From positions 1 through 59,617 of the forward strand of contig SVJM01000011.1 of NCBI GenBank assembly GCA_015068975.1: DNA of 59,617 nt, in the 5' to 3' direction. This stretch comes from Oscillospiraceae bacterium. Its GTDB lineage: Bacteria; Bacillota; Clostridia; UMGS1810. Within the stretch, counting starts at the first letter, position 1. Each line of letters opens with the position of its first letter. Position numbers and translations under genes: made by a program. Below, piece by piece: positions 37,254-44,499 of this stretch. The notes below the pieces were generated by a model. That model was not told where the DNA came from. It did no database searches and worked only from the letters and a program-made list of their open reading frames with translations.

Positions 37254-37599
37254 AATTTTGATTTTTCTTTGCCGTACTTATCGAAGAAATCAATATTTTA
37301 CGAATTGTACCGCATTGATTATATAAATCCTTCGCAGTTTCTCTATCTAAAATTTCCGACTTTACAAAAAGTTCGAGCCAATATTCTGTTTCATAACATT
37401 CTTTTAAAGCAATCTGTAATTTTGCAATAAAATCGTTCTTGCTATGGGCATAATTTGCCTCGTGTATATTTGCTCCTATGGATGTTCCGCTACGCTCAAG
37501 TTGATTAGTAAGTGAAAAATGTCCTTTTATCGTTTCGCATAGTTTTATAATTTTAACCGCAAAATCCGTAGATAAATCAACAAGTTTATTTTCTTTCAT
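37252..37599 (-). CDS. Four-helix-bundle protein, 23S rRNA IVP / Avd-like
   Basis: 115 aa, four predicted helices, no membrane segment. Matches the 23S-intervening-sequence protein family: LTNQLERSGTSIGANIHEA (about residues 34-52), a KNDFIAKLQIALKECYETEYWLE stretch (about 56-78), and a C-terminal helix. Family members are found inside 23S rRNA intervening sequences and, as Avd, in diversity-generating retroelements, where they bind nucleic acid and the reverse transcriptase. Here there is no rRNA, reverse transcriptase or variable repeat; the gene stands alone with its own promoter and terminator beside a micro-hairpin array. ATG at 37599 with AGAGGTG 6 nt upstream; an in-frame GTG at 37608 is inside that site. 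Confidence 0.85.
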   Translation of the reverse strand: MKENKLVDLSTDFAVKIIKLCETIKGHFSLTNQLERSGTSIGANIHEANYAHSKNDFIAKLQIALKECYETEYWLELFVKSEILDRETAKDLYNQCGTIRKILISSISTAKKNQN

Positions 37600-37618
37600 T
37601 TGTAACACCTCTACAGAT

Positions 37619-37647
37619 ATTATAACACATCATACAAATGATGTAAA
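37619..37647 (-). promoter_or_regulatory. Promoter with palindromic operator for the four-helix-bundle gene
   Basis: On the minus strand: -35 TTTACA (37642-37647), 17-bp spacer, -10 TATAAT (37619-37624), start expected near 37612. The spacer is almost filled by a perfect inverted repeat ACATCAT-4nt-ATGATGT (37627-37644), a good candidate operator or a first hairpin of the adjacent array. Confidence 0.7.
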
Positions 37648-37653
37648 TATTTA

Positions 37654-37820
37654 ATGAAATATCAACTTCGTTGATATGAAATAATCCTGACGGATTATGA
37701 AATATTTTTCTTCGAAAAATGTGAAATAAAATACGCCTTTTCATATTGCAAAGCAATATTTCATACACGAAGTGTATTTCATAGCAAAGCTATTTCACAC
37801 GCCGCAAGGCGTATTTCATT
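37654..37820 (-). repeat. Array of seven micro-hairpins with constant GAAAT/TTTCAT linkers
   Basis: Seven small perfect hairpins in 167 bp: 37659-37677 (8-bp stem, loop TTC), 37681-37698 (7, TGAC), 37704-37720 (7, TTC), 37743-37759 (7, AAA), 37763-37777 (6, GAA), 37781-37793 (5, AAA), 37799-37812 (5, GCAA). Stem sequences all differ while linkers are constant: GAAAT after the first three and TTCAT/TTCAC around the last four, so the array is two blocks in opposite orientation. AAATACGCC (37729-37737) can pair with GGCGTATTT (37808-37816), enclosing the right block. It lies between the tRNA terminator and the promoter of the four-helix-bundle gene. Confidence 0.9.
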
Positions 37821-37821
37821 G

Positions 37822-37853
37822 AAAAAAGCACTTGCGATTGCAAGTGCTTTTTT
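37822..37853 (-). terminator. Terminator of the tRNA unit
   Basis: Perfect 14-bp stem AAAAAAGCACTTGC / GCAAGTGCTTTTTT, loop GATT, directly 3' of the CAT-anticodon tRNA. Confidence 0.9.
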
Positions 37854-37854
37854 C

Positions 37855-37931
37855 TGGTGGGCCTTCAGGGACTCGAACCCCGGACCAACCGGTTATGAGC
37901 CGGTTGCTCTAACCAACTGAGCTAAAGGCCC
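37855..37931 (-). tRNA. tRNA with CAT anticodon (elongator Met or Ile2)
   Basis: 77-nt cloverleaf with encoded CCA: acceptor GGGCCTT / AAGGCCC, D-arm TAGCTCAGTTGGTTAGAGC, anticodon stem CCGG / CCGG with loop CTCATAA, T-arm GGTTCGAGTCC. The CAT anticodon can be elongator Met or, after lysidine modification, Ile(AUA). The body resembles the Gram-positive Ile2 type, but I cannot separate them reliably. Confidence 0.95.
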
Positions 37932-37938
37932 GTATTAT

Positions 37939-37965
37939 AAACGGGATATTGACAATATCCCGTTT
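37939..37965 (-). repeat. Perfect palindrome between the two tRNA genes
   Basis: AAACGGGATATTG / CAATATCCCGTTT, 13-bp arms with a 1-nt centre. It probably folds as a processing or pausing hairpin in the tRNA precursor; the following TTTATAATA is a poor T-tract, so full termination is doubtful. Confidence 0.6.
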
Positions 37966-37974
37966 GTAAAAATA

Positions 37975-38049
37975 TGGTGACCCCTACGGGATTCGAACCC
38001 ATGTTATCGCCGTGAAAGGGCGGTGTCTTAACCACTTGACCAAGGGGCC
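37975..38049 (-). tRNA. tRNA-Glu (TTC)
   Basis: 75-nt cloverleaf with encoded CCA: acceptor GGCCCCT / AGGGGTC (one wobble), anticodon loop CTTTCAC (TTC), T-arm GGGTTCGAATCCC. First tRNA of the two-gene unit. Confidence 0.96.
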
Positions 38050-38097
38050 ACATCTTTATTTACTCCGAAAACATATCGGAAGTCAAACAACATTAGA

Positions 38098-38126
38098 ATT
38101 GTAACACATAGGTTTTATTTTGTCAA
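38098..38126 (-). promoter_or_regulatory. tRNA operon promoter
   Basis: On the minus strand: -35 TTGACA (38121-38126), 17-bp spacer, -10 TACAAT (38098-38103), about 40 nt before tRNA-Glu. Confidence 0.8.
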
Positions 38127-38149
38127 CACTTTTTTTGAAGTTTTTTGTG

Positions 38150-38470
38150 TTACATAAGTTTCATTATATATTCTGTCACAAATACTGCCACACAAGATGC
38201 TGCAGCTACTGTAAGAAGGCTCTTTTCCATAAAAGCAAGTATCACTGCTGTCACTGTTCCTACAATCGCTGACCATATATTCTCTGTAGAATTAAATATC
38301 GCTGGTATTGTCATTACAGAAAGCACCGCATAAGGAATATAATGAAGAAAAGACAATACATATTTATTCTTAATCTCTTTTTTGAAAAGGACAAAGGGAA
38401 TCATCCTTATAAGATATGTTATCCCTGCCATACATATAAGGTATACCAAAAATTTTGCATTATTCATCAT
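38150..38470 (-). CDS. azlD: Branched-chain amino acid export protein AzlD
   Basis: 106-aa membrane protein with about four segments: FLVYLICMAGITYLIRMIPF, VLSFLHYIPYAVLSVMTIPAIF, IVGTVTAVILAFM and VAAASCVAVFVTEYIM. It is the small subunit of the AzlCD exporter, implicated in 4-azaleucine resistance in Bacillus. The chosen ATG at 38470 follows GGGGGAAGAAG and overlaps the azlC 3' end by 11 nt, the usual coupling. Confidence 0.9.
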   Translation of the reverse strand: MMNNAKFLVYLICMAGITYLIRMIPFVLFKKEIKNKYVLSFLHYIPYAVLSVMTIPAIFNSTENIWSAIVGTVTAVILAFMEKSLLTVAAASCVAVFVTEYIMKLM

Positions 38471-39179
38471 CTTCTTCCCCCTTTGCCTCAAGAGGTTTCA
38501 AAAATGCAAATATTGCACTGGCAGCTCCTGCTGCTATTATCACCCTGAATCCTTCCGGAATAAAGCTGAAGGCAGGAACAAAACACAATACACATCCTAT
38601 TGCCACAGCGCAGATTACACACATAAGCGTATTTGCACACTTCTTTACTTCGGGAATCACTATAGCAACAAACATTGCATAGATAGCTATTCCAAGAGCA
38701 GATACCACAGCTACAGGAAGAATATTACCCGCACCTGCACCCAGAAGTGTACCCAGACTCCATCCAATAAATGGTGTGACTATAAGCCCGAAAAGATAGT
38801 TTCTCCCTACTCTCTTACCATTGCCTGATGCCACGCCAAACACTTCATCTGTCATCATAAATGAAATAACAAATCTGTCCTTCATTCTCACACTTTTGCC
38901 AAGCTTCTGTGATAGAGAAACTGACATAAGAGCGTATCTTAAATTTATTATAAACTGACTGAGCACAAGCTCGGCTATTGTTCCTCCTGCCACCATTATA
39001 GGAACACCCGCAAGCTGACCAGCACTTGTTACGTTTGTCATAGACACAATAAGTGCCTGAAGGATACTTAATCCTTTTTCTGTAGCAAATATGCCAAAGG
39101 CAAATGCTACAGAAAGATATCCCAGACAAATAGGCATTCCGTCTGTTATGCCCTTTCTGAAGCTGTTAATCTCTGCCAT
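38460..39179 (-). CDS. azlC: Branched-chain amino acid export protein AzlC
   Basis: 239-aa membrane protein of the AzlC family: RKGITDGMPICLGYLSVAFAFGI near the N-terminus, followed by about five more segments. Large subunit of the AzlCD permease. It starts one base after the stop of the upstream metallo-hydrolase gene, implying coupled translation of all three genes. Confidence 0.93.
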   Translation of the reverse strand: MAEINSFRKGITDGMPICLGYLSVAFAFGIFATEKGLSILQALIVSMTNVTSAGQLAGVPIMVAGGTIAELVLSQFIINLRYALMSVSLSQKLGKSVRMKDRFVISFMMTDEVFGVASGNGKRVGRNYLFGLIVTPFIGWSLGTLLGAGAGNILPVAVVSALGIAIYAMFVAIVIPEVKKCANTLMCVICAVAIGCVLCFVPAFSFIPEGFRVIIAAGAASAIFAFLKPLEAKGEEDDE

Positions 39180-39180
39180 G

Positions 39181-39954
39181 CTATTTTACCATTATTCTGT
39201 CCTTATCTTTGAGTATAATTGTCTTTTTTGATGAAGCCTTAGCTTTTTCTTCAGCCTCTTCACGATTTCCGATAATATATCTGCCGTGATGATTAAACAA
39301 TAGCACATCCACATTGTGAGTTTCCGAATAATTAATAATATCATCCACATTGTGATGGCCTGTTTCCATAATGAGGAAGTCACATCCCTCTCCTACAACC
39401 TTGTCCACTTCGTCAAGGTTTTTTACATCTCCTGTGAATACAATTACCTTTCCGTCGATGGATATTCTGAACGAATAAGAGATTTTTTCATTGCCGAAGG
39501 CATGTTCCATATGCAAATTAGAAAAAGCCTCCACTCGGATGTTTTCATCTTCAAATATCAATCCGTCATCAATTTCCTTTGCATCTATCTTAAATCTGCT
39601 TTCGATATTTGCATCCCCGGTCTCAATATATGCCTTGAGATACTTCCACACTTCTATCTTTGGAACAAAAAGTCCTAAAGGCTCTTCTCTCATCGTCTTA
39701 TCTCTCACAAAAAGCTTCCTGATTGTACATATCAGATTCATAAGTCCGCCGATATGGTCACTATGCGGATGAGAAATGAAAATATTTTTTACATTTCTTA
39801 AGTTCTCTCCCATAAGGTGTGCAGTTCTTGAGCAGTTTTCACCTGCATCAAACCAGTAGTATCCATCATTCTTCTTAATAGCCCATGCACAGTGATGCAT
39901 ATCCTTCATAGGCTCGGTTCCTGAACAGGTACCGAAAAACAGCATTTCAAACAT
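39181..39954 (-). CDS. Metallo-beta-lactamase-fold hydrolase
   Basis: 257 aa. Metal motif HPHSDHIGG (about residues 58-66), WFDAGENCSRTAH before it, a second site at VFTGDVKNLDEVDKV, and VLLFNHHGRYI near the end. Closest in layout to RNase Z/beta-CASP-less phosphodiesterase-like hydrolases; substrate unknown. I chose the ATG at 39954, 9 nt after AAGGAG; another in-frame ATG at 39963 directly abuts that site. Located between azlC and the deacetylases. Confidence 0.82.
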   Translation of the reverse strand: MFEMLFFGTCSGTEPMKDMHHCAWAIKKNDGYYWFDAGENCSRTAHLMGENLRNVKNIFISHPHSDHIGGLMNLICTIRKLFVRDKTMREEPLGLFVPKIEVWKYLKAYIETGDANIESRFKIDAKEIDDGLIFEDENIRVEAFSNLHMEHAFGNEKISYSFRISIDGKVIVFTGDVKNLDEVDKVVGEGCDFLIMETGHHNVDDIINYSETHNVDVLLFNHHGRYIIGNREEAEEKAKASSKKTIILKDKDRIMVK

Positions 39955-39975
39955 TACAGACATCTCCTTATAATT

Positions 39976-40821
39976 TTATTCTTCAATCTTCAAAGTTTCA
40001 CCCGGCTTAACAGAATATATCTGTCCGCTTATATCAATCCATATTTCAAATAGCGTAGGATTGTATATTATATCGCCATGTGCGCTGTATCTTAATGAGT
40101 TGTATGCTTCTACATACTCATAAATTTCTATATTTGTAGCATACCATATGTCATCTCTGTTTGCAAGTTTCTCACATATTTCTTCAAGAAGCTCCCAGTT
40201 GTTATCATTTTCAAATTCAAAGCTGTGTCCATACATATTGAAAAGCATGGGAAATCTTGCTACTATTCTACTGTTTTCATTAGGATCATTGGAAAGAAAT
40301 TTGTCTATATACTCCATAAGCTTCGGATTTTTATGATGTGCAGTAGGCATCCAGTTATGCCAGTCCAGAGGAAGACTGAAGGAATCATTATCATCACCGG
40401 CAGATCTTGCATATGCCACATCAAGATCGGTAAGATAACTCTTTATATTTTCGTATGTTGCACCATTTGCAAGGCATCTTATACCTGAATTGGGATAAGC
40501 CATACCTCTTATAATCATCCCGTATTCTTCTTCAAGATAACGACGGCAATCAATTACCTCCTTGATACCTTCTATAGGACGATGTATTCCCTGTGCACGA
40601 TGTTGTGCCCCGTGAACTGCAATTTCGTGTCCCTTAGAAATAATAAATTCTTTTACTTCATCTTTTGTGATCAATTTTTCATCTTGGATGTTTGTAAAAT
40701 TGAATGTTCCTTTTATTCCGTATTTTGTAAGGGTTTTTGCCATCCTCACATCTGTCCTGTGTCCGTCATCATAGCTGAATGTAAGAGCCTTTGCCTTTCC
40801 CCCGGGAAATCTTATATTCTG
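39976..40821 (-). CDS. Polysaccharide deacetylase family protein, copy 1
   Basis: NodB-type carbohydrate esterase 4 fold of about 284 aa (ATG at 40828-40830; the boundary given here is within a few codons). Metal and catalytic residues: SYDDG (about residues 19-23), HEIAVHGAQHRAQG (His pair about 73 and 77), MAYPNSG (about 110). No signal peptide, so it appears cytoplasmic, unlike wall peptidoglycan deacetylases. Substrate unknown. Its last 75 residues match copy 2 at 72 positions, far above the rest. AGGAGAGG ribosome site. Confidence 0.85.
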   Translation of the reverse strand, partial: QNIRFPGGKAKALTFSYDDGHRTDVRMAKTLTKYGIKGTFNFTNIQDEKLITKDEVKEFIISKGHEIAVHGAQHRAQGIHRPIEGIKEVIDCRRYLEEEYGMIIRGMAYPNSGIRCLANGATYENIKSYLTDLDVAYARSAGDDNDSFSLPLDWHNWMPTAHHKNPKLMEYIDKFLSNDPNENSRIVARFPMLFNMYGHSFEFENDNNWELLEEICEKLANRDDIWYATNIEIYEYVEAYNSLRYSAHGDIIYNPTLFEIWIDISGQIYSVKPGETLKIEE

Positions 40822-40874
40822 ATATTTCATTATATCCTCTCCTTTTTTGAGATACAGTCATCCTATCAGAAGTC

Positions 40875-41729
40875 TTATTCTTCAATTTTTAAGGTTTCAC
40901 CCGGCTTAACAGAATAGGTTTTTCCACTAATATCAATCCATATTTCAAATAGTGTAGGATTGTATATCATATCGCCATGTGCGCTGTATCTTAATGAGTT
41001 ATATGCTTCCACATACTCATAAATCTCTATATTTGTAGCATACCATATGTCATCTCTGTTTGCAAGTTTCTCACATATTTCTTCAAGAAGCTCCCAGTTG
41101 TTTTTGTCATCGAACTCATAACTGTGTCCCCAGATATAGAAAAGCATAGGAAATCTCTCCTGTGGTCTTCTCTTTTCGTCAGGATTATTGGAAAGAAACT
41201 TATCTATATACTCCATAAGATTCGGATTGTTATGATGCGCAGTAGGCATCCATGCATGCCAGTCTGAAGGGAGTCTGAACATATCATTGTCACCACCCAG
41301 AGTTCTGGCATATGCCACATCAAGCTCGGTAAGATAGTTCTTTATATTTTCATAGGTTGCGCCGTTTGTAAAGCATCTTATACCTGAATTGGGATAAGCC
41401 ATACCTCTTATAATCATATCATATCTTTCTTCAAGACAACGACGGCAGTCAAGTACCTCCTTGATACCTTCAATAGGGCGAAGTATTCCTTCTGCACGAT
41501 GATACGCTCCGTGAATTGCAACTTCGTGTCCCTTTGAAATAATAAGGTCTTTTACTTCATCTCTTGTAAGTCTTGTTTCATTTTCTCTGTTATTAAGATT
41601 GAATGTGCCCTTCAAGCCGTACTTTGTAAAAGTTTTTGCTGTTCTCACGTCTGCTCTGCATCCGTCATCATAGCTGAAAGTAAGAGCCTTTGCTCTTCCT
41701 CCAGGGAATCTTATGTTCTGATAATTCAT
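40875..41729 (-). CDS. Polysaccharide deacetylase family protein, copy 2
   Basis: 284 aa, tandem paralogue of the preceding gene, same length and domain order: SYDDGCRADV, HEVAIHGAYHRAEG, MAYPNSGIRC. No signal peptide. It has Cys in place of His after SYDDG (SYDDGC against SYDDGH), which may alter the active site. The C-terminal 75 residues are nearly identical to copy 1, suggesting recent sequence exchange. First gene of the pair, with the same AGGAGAGG leader. Confidence 0.88.
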   Translation of the reverse strand: MNYQNIRFPGGRAKALTFSYDDGCRADVRTAKTFTKYGLKGTFNLNNRENETRLTRDEVKDLIISKGHEVAIHGAYHRAEGILRPIEGIKEVLDCRRCLEERYDMIIRGMAYPNSGIRCFTNGATYENIKNYLTELDVAYARTLGGDNDMFRLPSDWHAWMPTAHHNNPNLMEYIDKFLSNNPDEKRRPQERFPMLFYIWGHSYEFDDKNNWELLEEICEKLANRDDIWYATNIEIYEYVEAYNSLRYSAHGDMIYNPTLFEIWIDISGKTYSVKPGETLKIEE

Positions 41730-41756
41730 TATATCCTCTCCTTACAAAAGTATATT

Positions 41757-42977
41757 TTATATGTATCTCTTTTCAGAAAATTCCTGTTTTGAATAAAGAC
41801 TGCATCTGCCTGACATACAGAAGCTTATGGCACAGGCGATTGCATAAAGAATAATATTATGTCCCCCAAACACTTCTACTGATAGAATCAGCGACGCCAC
41901 AGGACAGTTTGTCACCGAACAAAACAATGCCACAAATCCCAAGGATGCACAGAATGAAGGATCAAAACCAAAAATCAACCCCAATGAGCACCCAAGGGTT
42001 GAACCTATAAAAAATGTAGGAACAATCTCTCCGCCCTTAAATCCTGATGCAATAGTGATCGCAGTAAATATTATTTTTATCAAAAATGCTTCGTATCGCG
42101 CCTCGCCGGAAATGGCAGCATCTATTATATTCATACCTGCACCATTATAATCTGTTGTCCTGAATATAAGAGAAAGAAGTATGATAACCACACCACCTGC
42201 TGCGCCTCTTATATATTTATTCGGAATATATTTATCCGAAAGATGCTCAGTCTTGTGGATTGTTGTACAAAACAGCATCCCCGTCAGTGCGCAAGCCAAT
42301 GCCACAACGGCTACTATAATTATATTACCAAAAGATAATTCACAAGGCAATACATTGTCATAATATACTCCGCTGCATCCAAAAAACTCCGATACCATAC
42401 TCCCTACAAAGGCAGTGAGCACACATGGGATAATCCCTTTGTAGCTCATTGACCCTACAACCATGACTTCCATAGAAAAAAATGCCGCAGTAAGAGGAGT
42501 ACCGAAAAGAGCGGAGAATACACCACTCATCCCTGCCATTACCACATATTTAATGTGTTCTTTCTTTATCTTAAGGATTTCTGCAATCTTGTTTCCAAAG
42601 CTTCCCCCAAGCTGAAGTGCAGCTCCTTCTCTTCCGGCAGATCCGCCAAGTAAGTGAGTAATTACTGTGCTTACAAATATAAGCGGTGCCATAACAAAAG
42701 GAACTGCTTCCTTTCCCTTTGCCGCCTCTATTACCCTGTTTGTACTTAAGTCACCGCTACTTTTGAACATAGAATACATAGCGCATATTATAAGCCCTCC
42801 CAGTGGCAGAAACAACATTATCCACATATACTCTGTTCTTATTTCAGTGACAATATCAACTGCGTGATGAAAAGCACTTCCCACAACACCGCAGACTACA
42901 CCAAGGATAAGTGACACTATAAGCCACTTTATCAATCCCAAAATATATTCTTTAACCTCATTCATTGTTGCTTTCAT
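41757..42977 (-). CDS. CLC-type anion channel/antiporter, resembling fluoride exporters
   Basis: 406 aa, about ten to twelve membrane helices, no CBS domains. The conserved anion-path loop reads THLLGGSAGREGAALQLGG (about residues 111-129), with the gating Glu in GREG. The THL-GGSAGREG context and the absence of the usual GSGIP loop (GDLSTN there) resemble the CLC-F fluoride/proton antiporters rather than chloride CLCs. GGEIVPTFFIGSTLG provides the second half-site. No fluoride riboswitch is visible upstream. It lies 58 nt downstream of a CPA2 antiporter. Confidence 0.85.
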   Translation of the reverse strand: MKATMNEVKEYILGLIKWLIVSLILGVVCGVVGSAFHHAVDIVTEIRTEYMWIMLFLPLGGLIICAMYSMFKSSGDLSTNRVIEAAKGKEAVPFVMAPLIFVSTVITHLLGGSAGREGAALQLGGSFGNKIAEILKIKKEHIKYVVMAGMSGVFSALFGTPLTAAFFSMEVMVVGSMSYKGIIPCVLTAFVGSMVSEFFGCSGVYYDNVLPCELSFGNIIIVAVVALACALTGMLFCTTIHKTEHLSDKYIPNKYIRGAAGGVVIILLSLIFRTTDYNGAGMNIIDAAISGEARYEAFLIKIIFTAITIASGFKGGEIVPTFFIGSTLGCSLGLIFGFDPSFCASLGFVALFCSVTNCPVASLILSVEVFGGHNIILYAIACAISFCMSGRCSLYSKQEFSEKRYI

Positions 42978-42996
42978 ATCTTTTGTTCCTCACTTC

Positions 42997-43025
42997 AAAA
43001 ATCCGAATGCATACACATCCGGATT
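42997..43025 (-). terminator. Weak terminator after the CPA2 antiporter gene
   Basis: AATCCG / CGGATT 6-bp stem with a 14-nt loop, followed by TTTTG on the minus strand. Confidence 0.45.
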
Positions 43026-43035
43026 CTTGTTTTTA

Positions 43036-44337
43036 TTATTCTGCTTTTGCTTTTTTTGCGTTTTCAAGCTTGGTCTGACGACGCATTTTAACTTCGTCAC
43101 TCATAGGCTTGATATCTCCTGCAGCCTTAAGGGCTTCTTTTGTCATAAGCGGACCTACCAATTCATAAATAAGAACTGCAAAAAGTGTTATGTTTCTTAT
43201 AAGTGTTCCCTGCCCCGGAAGTTCTGCAGCAGCGATTGCACACATACCAAGTGCTACACCTGCCTGAGGGAACAATGTAATTCCAAGATATTTACATATT
43301 TCAGGTGAACATTTTGTGGCTTTTGCACTGAAAAGTGTTCCGAAATATTTACCAAAGCAACGGAAGAGAATATATACTATTCCGATTACAACAATCGCCC
43401 AGTCCATAAATACATTAAGCTCAAGCTCTGCACCGCTTATTACAAAGAAAAGTGCAGAAAGTGGTGAATACCATCTGTCGGATTTATCCATAAGGTCCTC
43501 AGACAAAGGACAGATATTGCAGAATACTGTTCCAAGCATCATACACACGAGAAGTGATGAAAATCCGATATGTACCGGTCCAATTTCAAATTTGAACATA
43601 GATAATGCTACTGTCAAAAATACAAATGTGATAGTCATATTAAGACGATTTGTATTTGAGTTGAACATTTTTTCAAGTTGAGTAAGTACCCATCCCATGA
43701 TGGCACCGAGAACAAGTGAAAGTGAAATTTCCACAAGAGGATTCACAATGATTGATATAAGATCTACCTGACCGGATACAAGAGTCTTTGCAATACCGAA
43801 GGATACTGCAAAAACAACAAGACCTACAGCATCATCCAATGCAACAATCGGAAGAAGCAAACTTGTGAGAGGTCCCTTTGCCTTATACTGTCTTACTACC
43901 ATAAGTGTTGCAGCAGGTGCAGTTGCAGTTGCTATAGCACCAAGTGTGATAGCCTGAGGTGCAGTAAGTTTGCCCGGCATTATCCACATAAGAACAAACA
44001 AGGCAATATCCACAAAGAAAGTAGCTGCCAATGCCTGAAAAATACCTATCACAAAAGCCTGTTTTCCGGTTTTTTTGAGTTCACTCATTCTGAACTCGCT
44101 TCCTATGGAGAATGCAATGAAACCTAATGCCACATTTGACACAAGCCCAAGTGCTTCCATGGCTTCATGGGAATTAAATCCCAATCCTTCTATGCCCAAA
44201 GCACCTATGCAATAAGGTCCTATAAGAACACCTGCAATAAGATATGCTGTAACCGATGGCAGATTTAAAGGTTTAAACACTCTTGTCATAAGAAGACCGG
44301 CAAGAAGTGCTATTGATACTGATAATAATGTACTCAT
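43036..44337 (-). CDS. CPA2-family cation/proton antiporter
   Basis: 433 aa with about twelve membrane helices and a short basic tail (MRRQTKLENAKKAKAE). N-terminal LPSVTAYLIAGVLIGPY and central LPIVALDDAVGLVVFAVSFGIA (the Asp-Asp of the ion site) are typical of Na+/H+ exchangers and KefB-like CPA2 members. No C-terminal RCK/TrkA domain. Probably controls Na+, K+ and pH; upstream of the CLC gene and possibly cotranscribed with it. Confidence 0.9.
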   Translation of the reverse strand: MSTLLSVSIALLAGLLMTRVFKPLNLPSVTAYLIAGVLIGPYCIGALGIEGLGFNSHEAMEALGLVSNVALGFIAFSIGSEFRMSELKKTGKQAFVIGIFQALAATFFVDIALFVLMWIMPGKLTAPQAITLGAIATATAPAATLMVVRQYKAKGPLTSLLLPIVALDDAVGLVVFAVSFGIAKTLVSGQVDLISIIVNPLVEISLSLVLGAIMGWVLTQLEKMFNSNTNRLNMTITFVFLTVALSMFKFEIGPVHIGFSSLLVCMMLGTVFCNICPLSEDLMDKSDRWYSPLSALFFVISGAELELNVFMDWAIVVIGIVYILFRCFGKYFGTLFSAKATKCSPEICKYLGITLFPQAGVALGMCAIAAAELPGQGTLIRNITLFAVLIYELVGPLMTKEALKAAGDIKPMSDEVKMRRQTKLENAKKAKAE

Positions 44338-44403
44338 AAAAATACGCTTCCCTTCTGTTGTGTTCCGGTGTTTTGCTAAGCTTTTTACGCCGGATTAAAA
44401 AAC

Positions 44404-44435
44404 AAAAAATTCGGGCTGTTTTTTTCAGCCCGAAT
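44404..44435 (-). terminator. Terminator after the CapA-like gene
   Basis: ATTCGGGCTG / CAGCCCGAAT 10-bp stem with a 7-nt loop, followed by a T-run on the minus strand. It separates the CapA-like gene from the antiporter. Confidence 0.9.
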
Positions 44436-44499
44436 CATTATAGCACCGTAATATATAGTTGTCAAGAGCAATTTCATAACAAATATGTAGTGTCCATTC

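Noticed and set aside
37252-37599. Four-helix-bundle gene as part of a diversity-generating retroelement or 23S rRNA insertion
   Set aside because: No reverse transcriptase, template/variable repeats or rRNA sequence is present in the surrounding DNA.
37654-37820. Micro-hairpin array as a CRISPR array
   Set aside because: The constant parts are only 5-7 nt, the variable parts are self-complementary rather than spacer-like, and there are no cas genes.
37933-37938. TATAAT as a promoter for the CAT-anticodon tRNA
   Set aside because: It lies directly against the tRNA 5' end, so a start site would fall inside the tRNA; it is part of the inter-tRNA hairpin tail.
44338-44403. Fluoride riboswitch upstream of the antiporter or the CLC gene
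   Set aside because: Neither leader (44338-44403 or 42978-43035) contains the conserved crcB-motif blocks.
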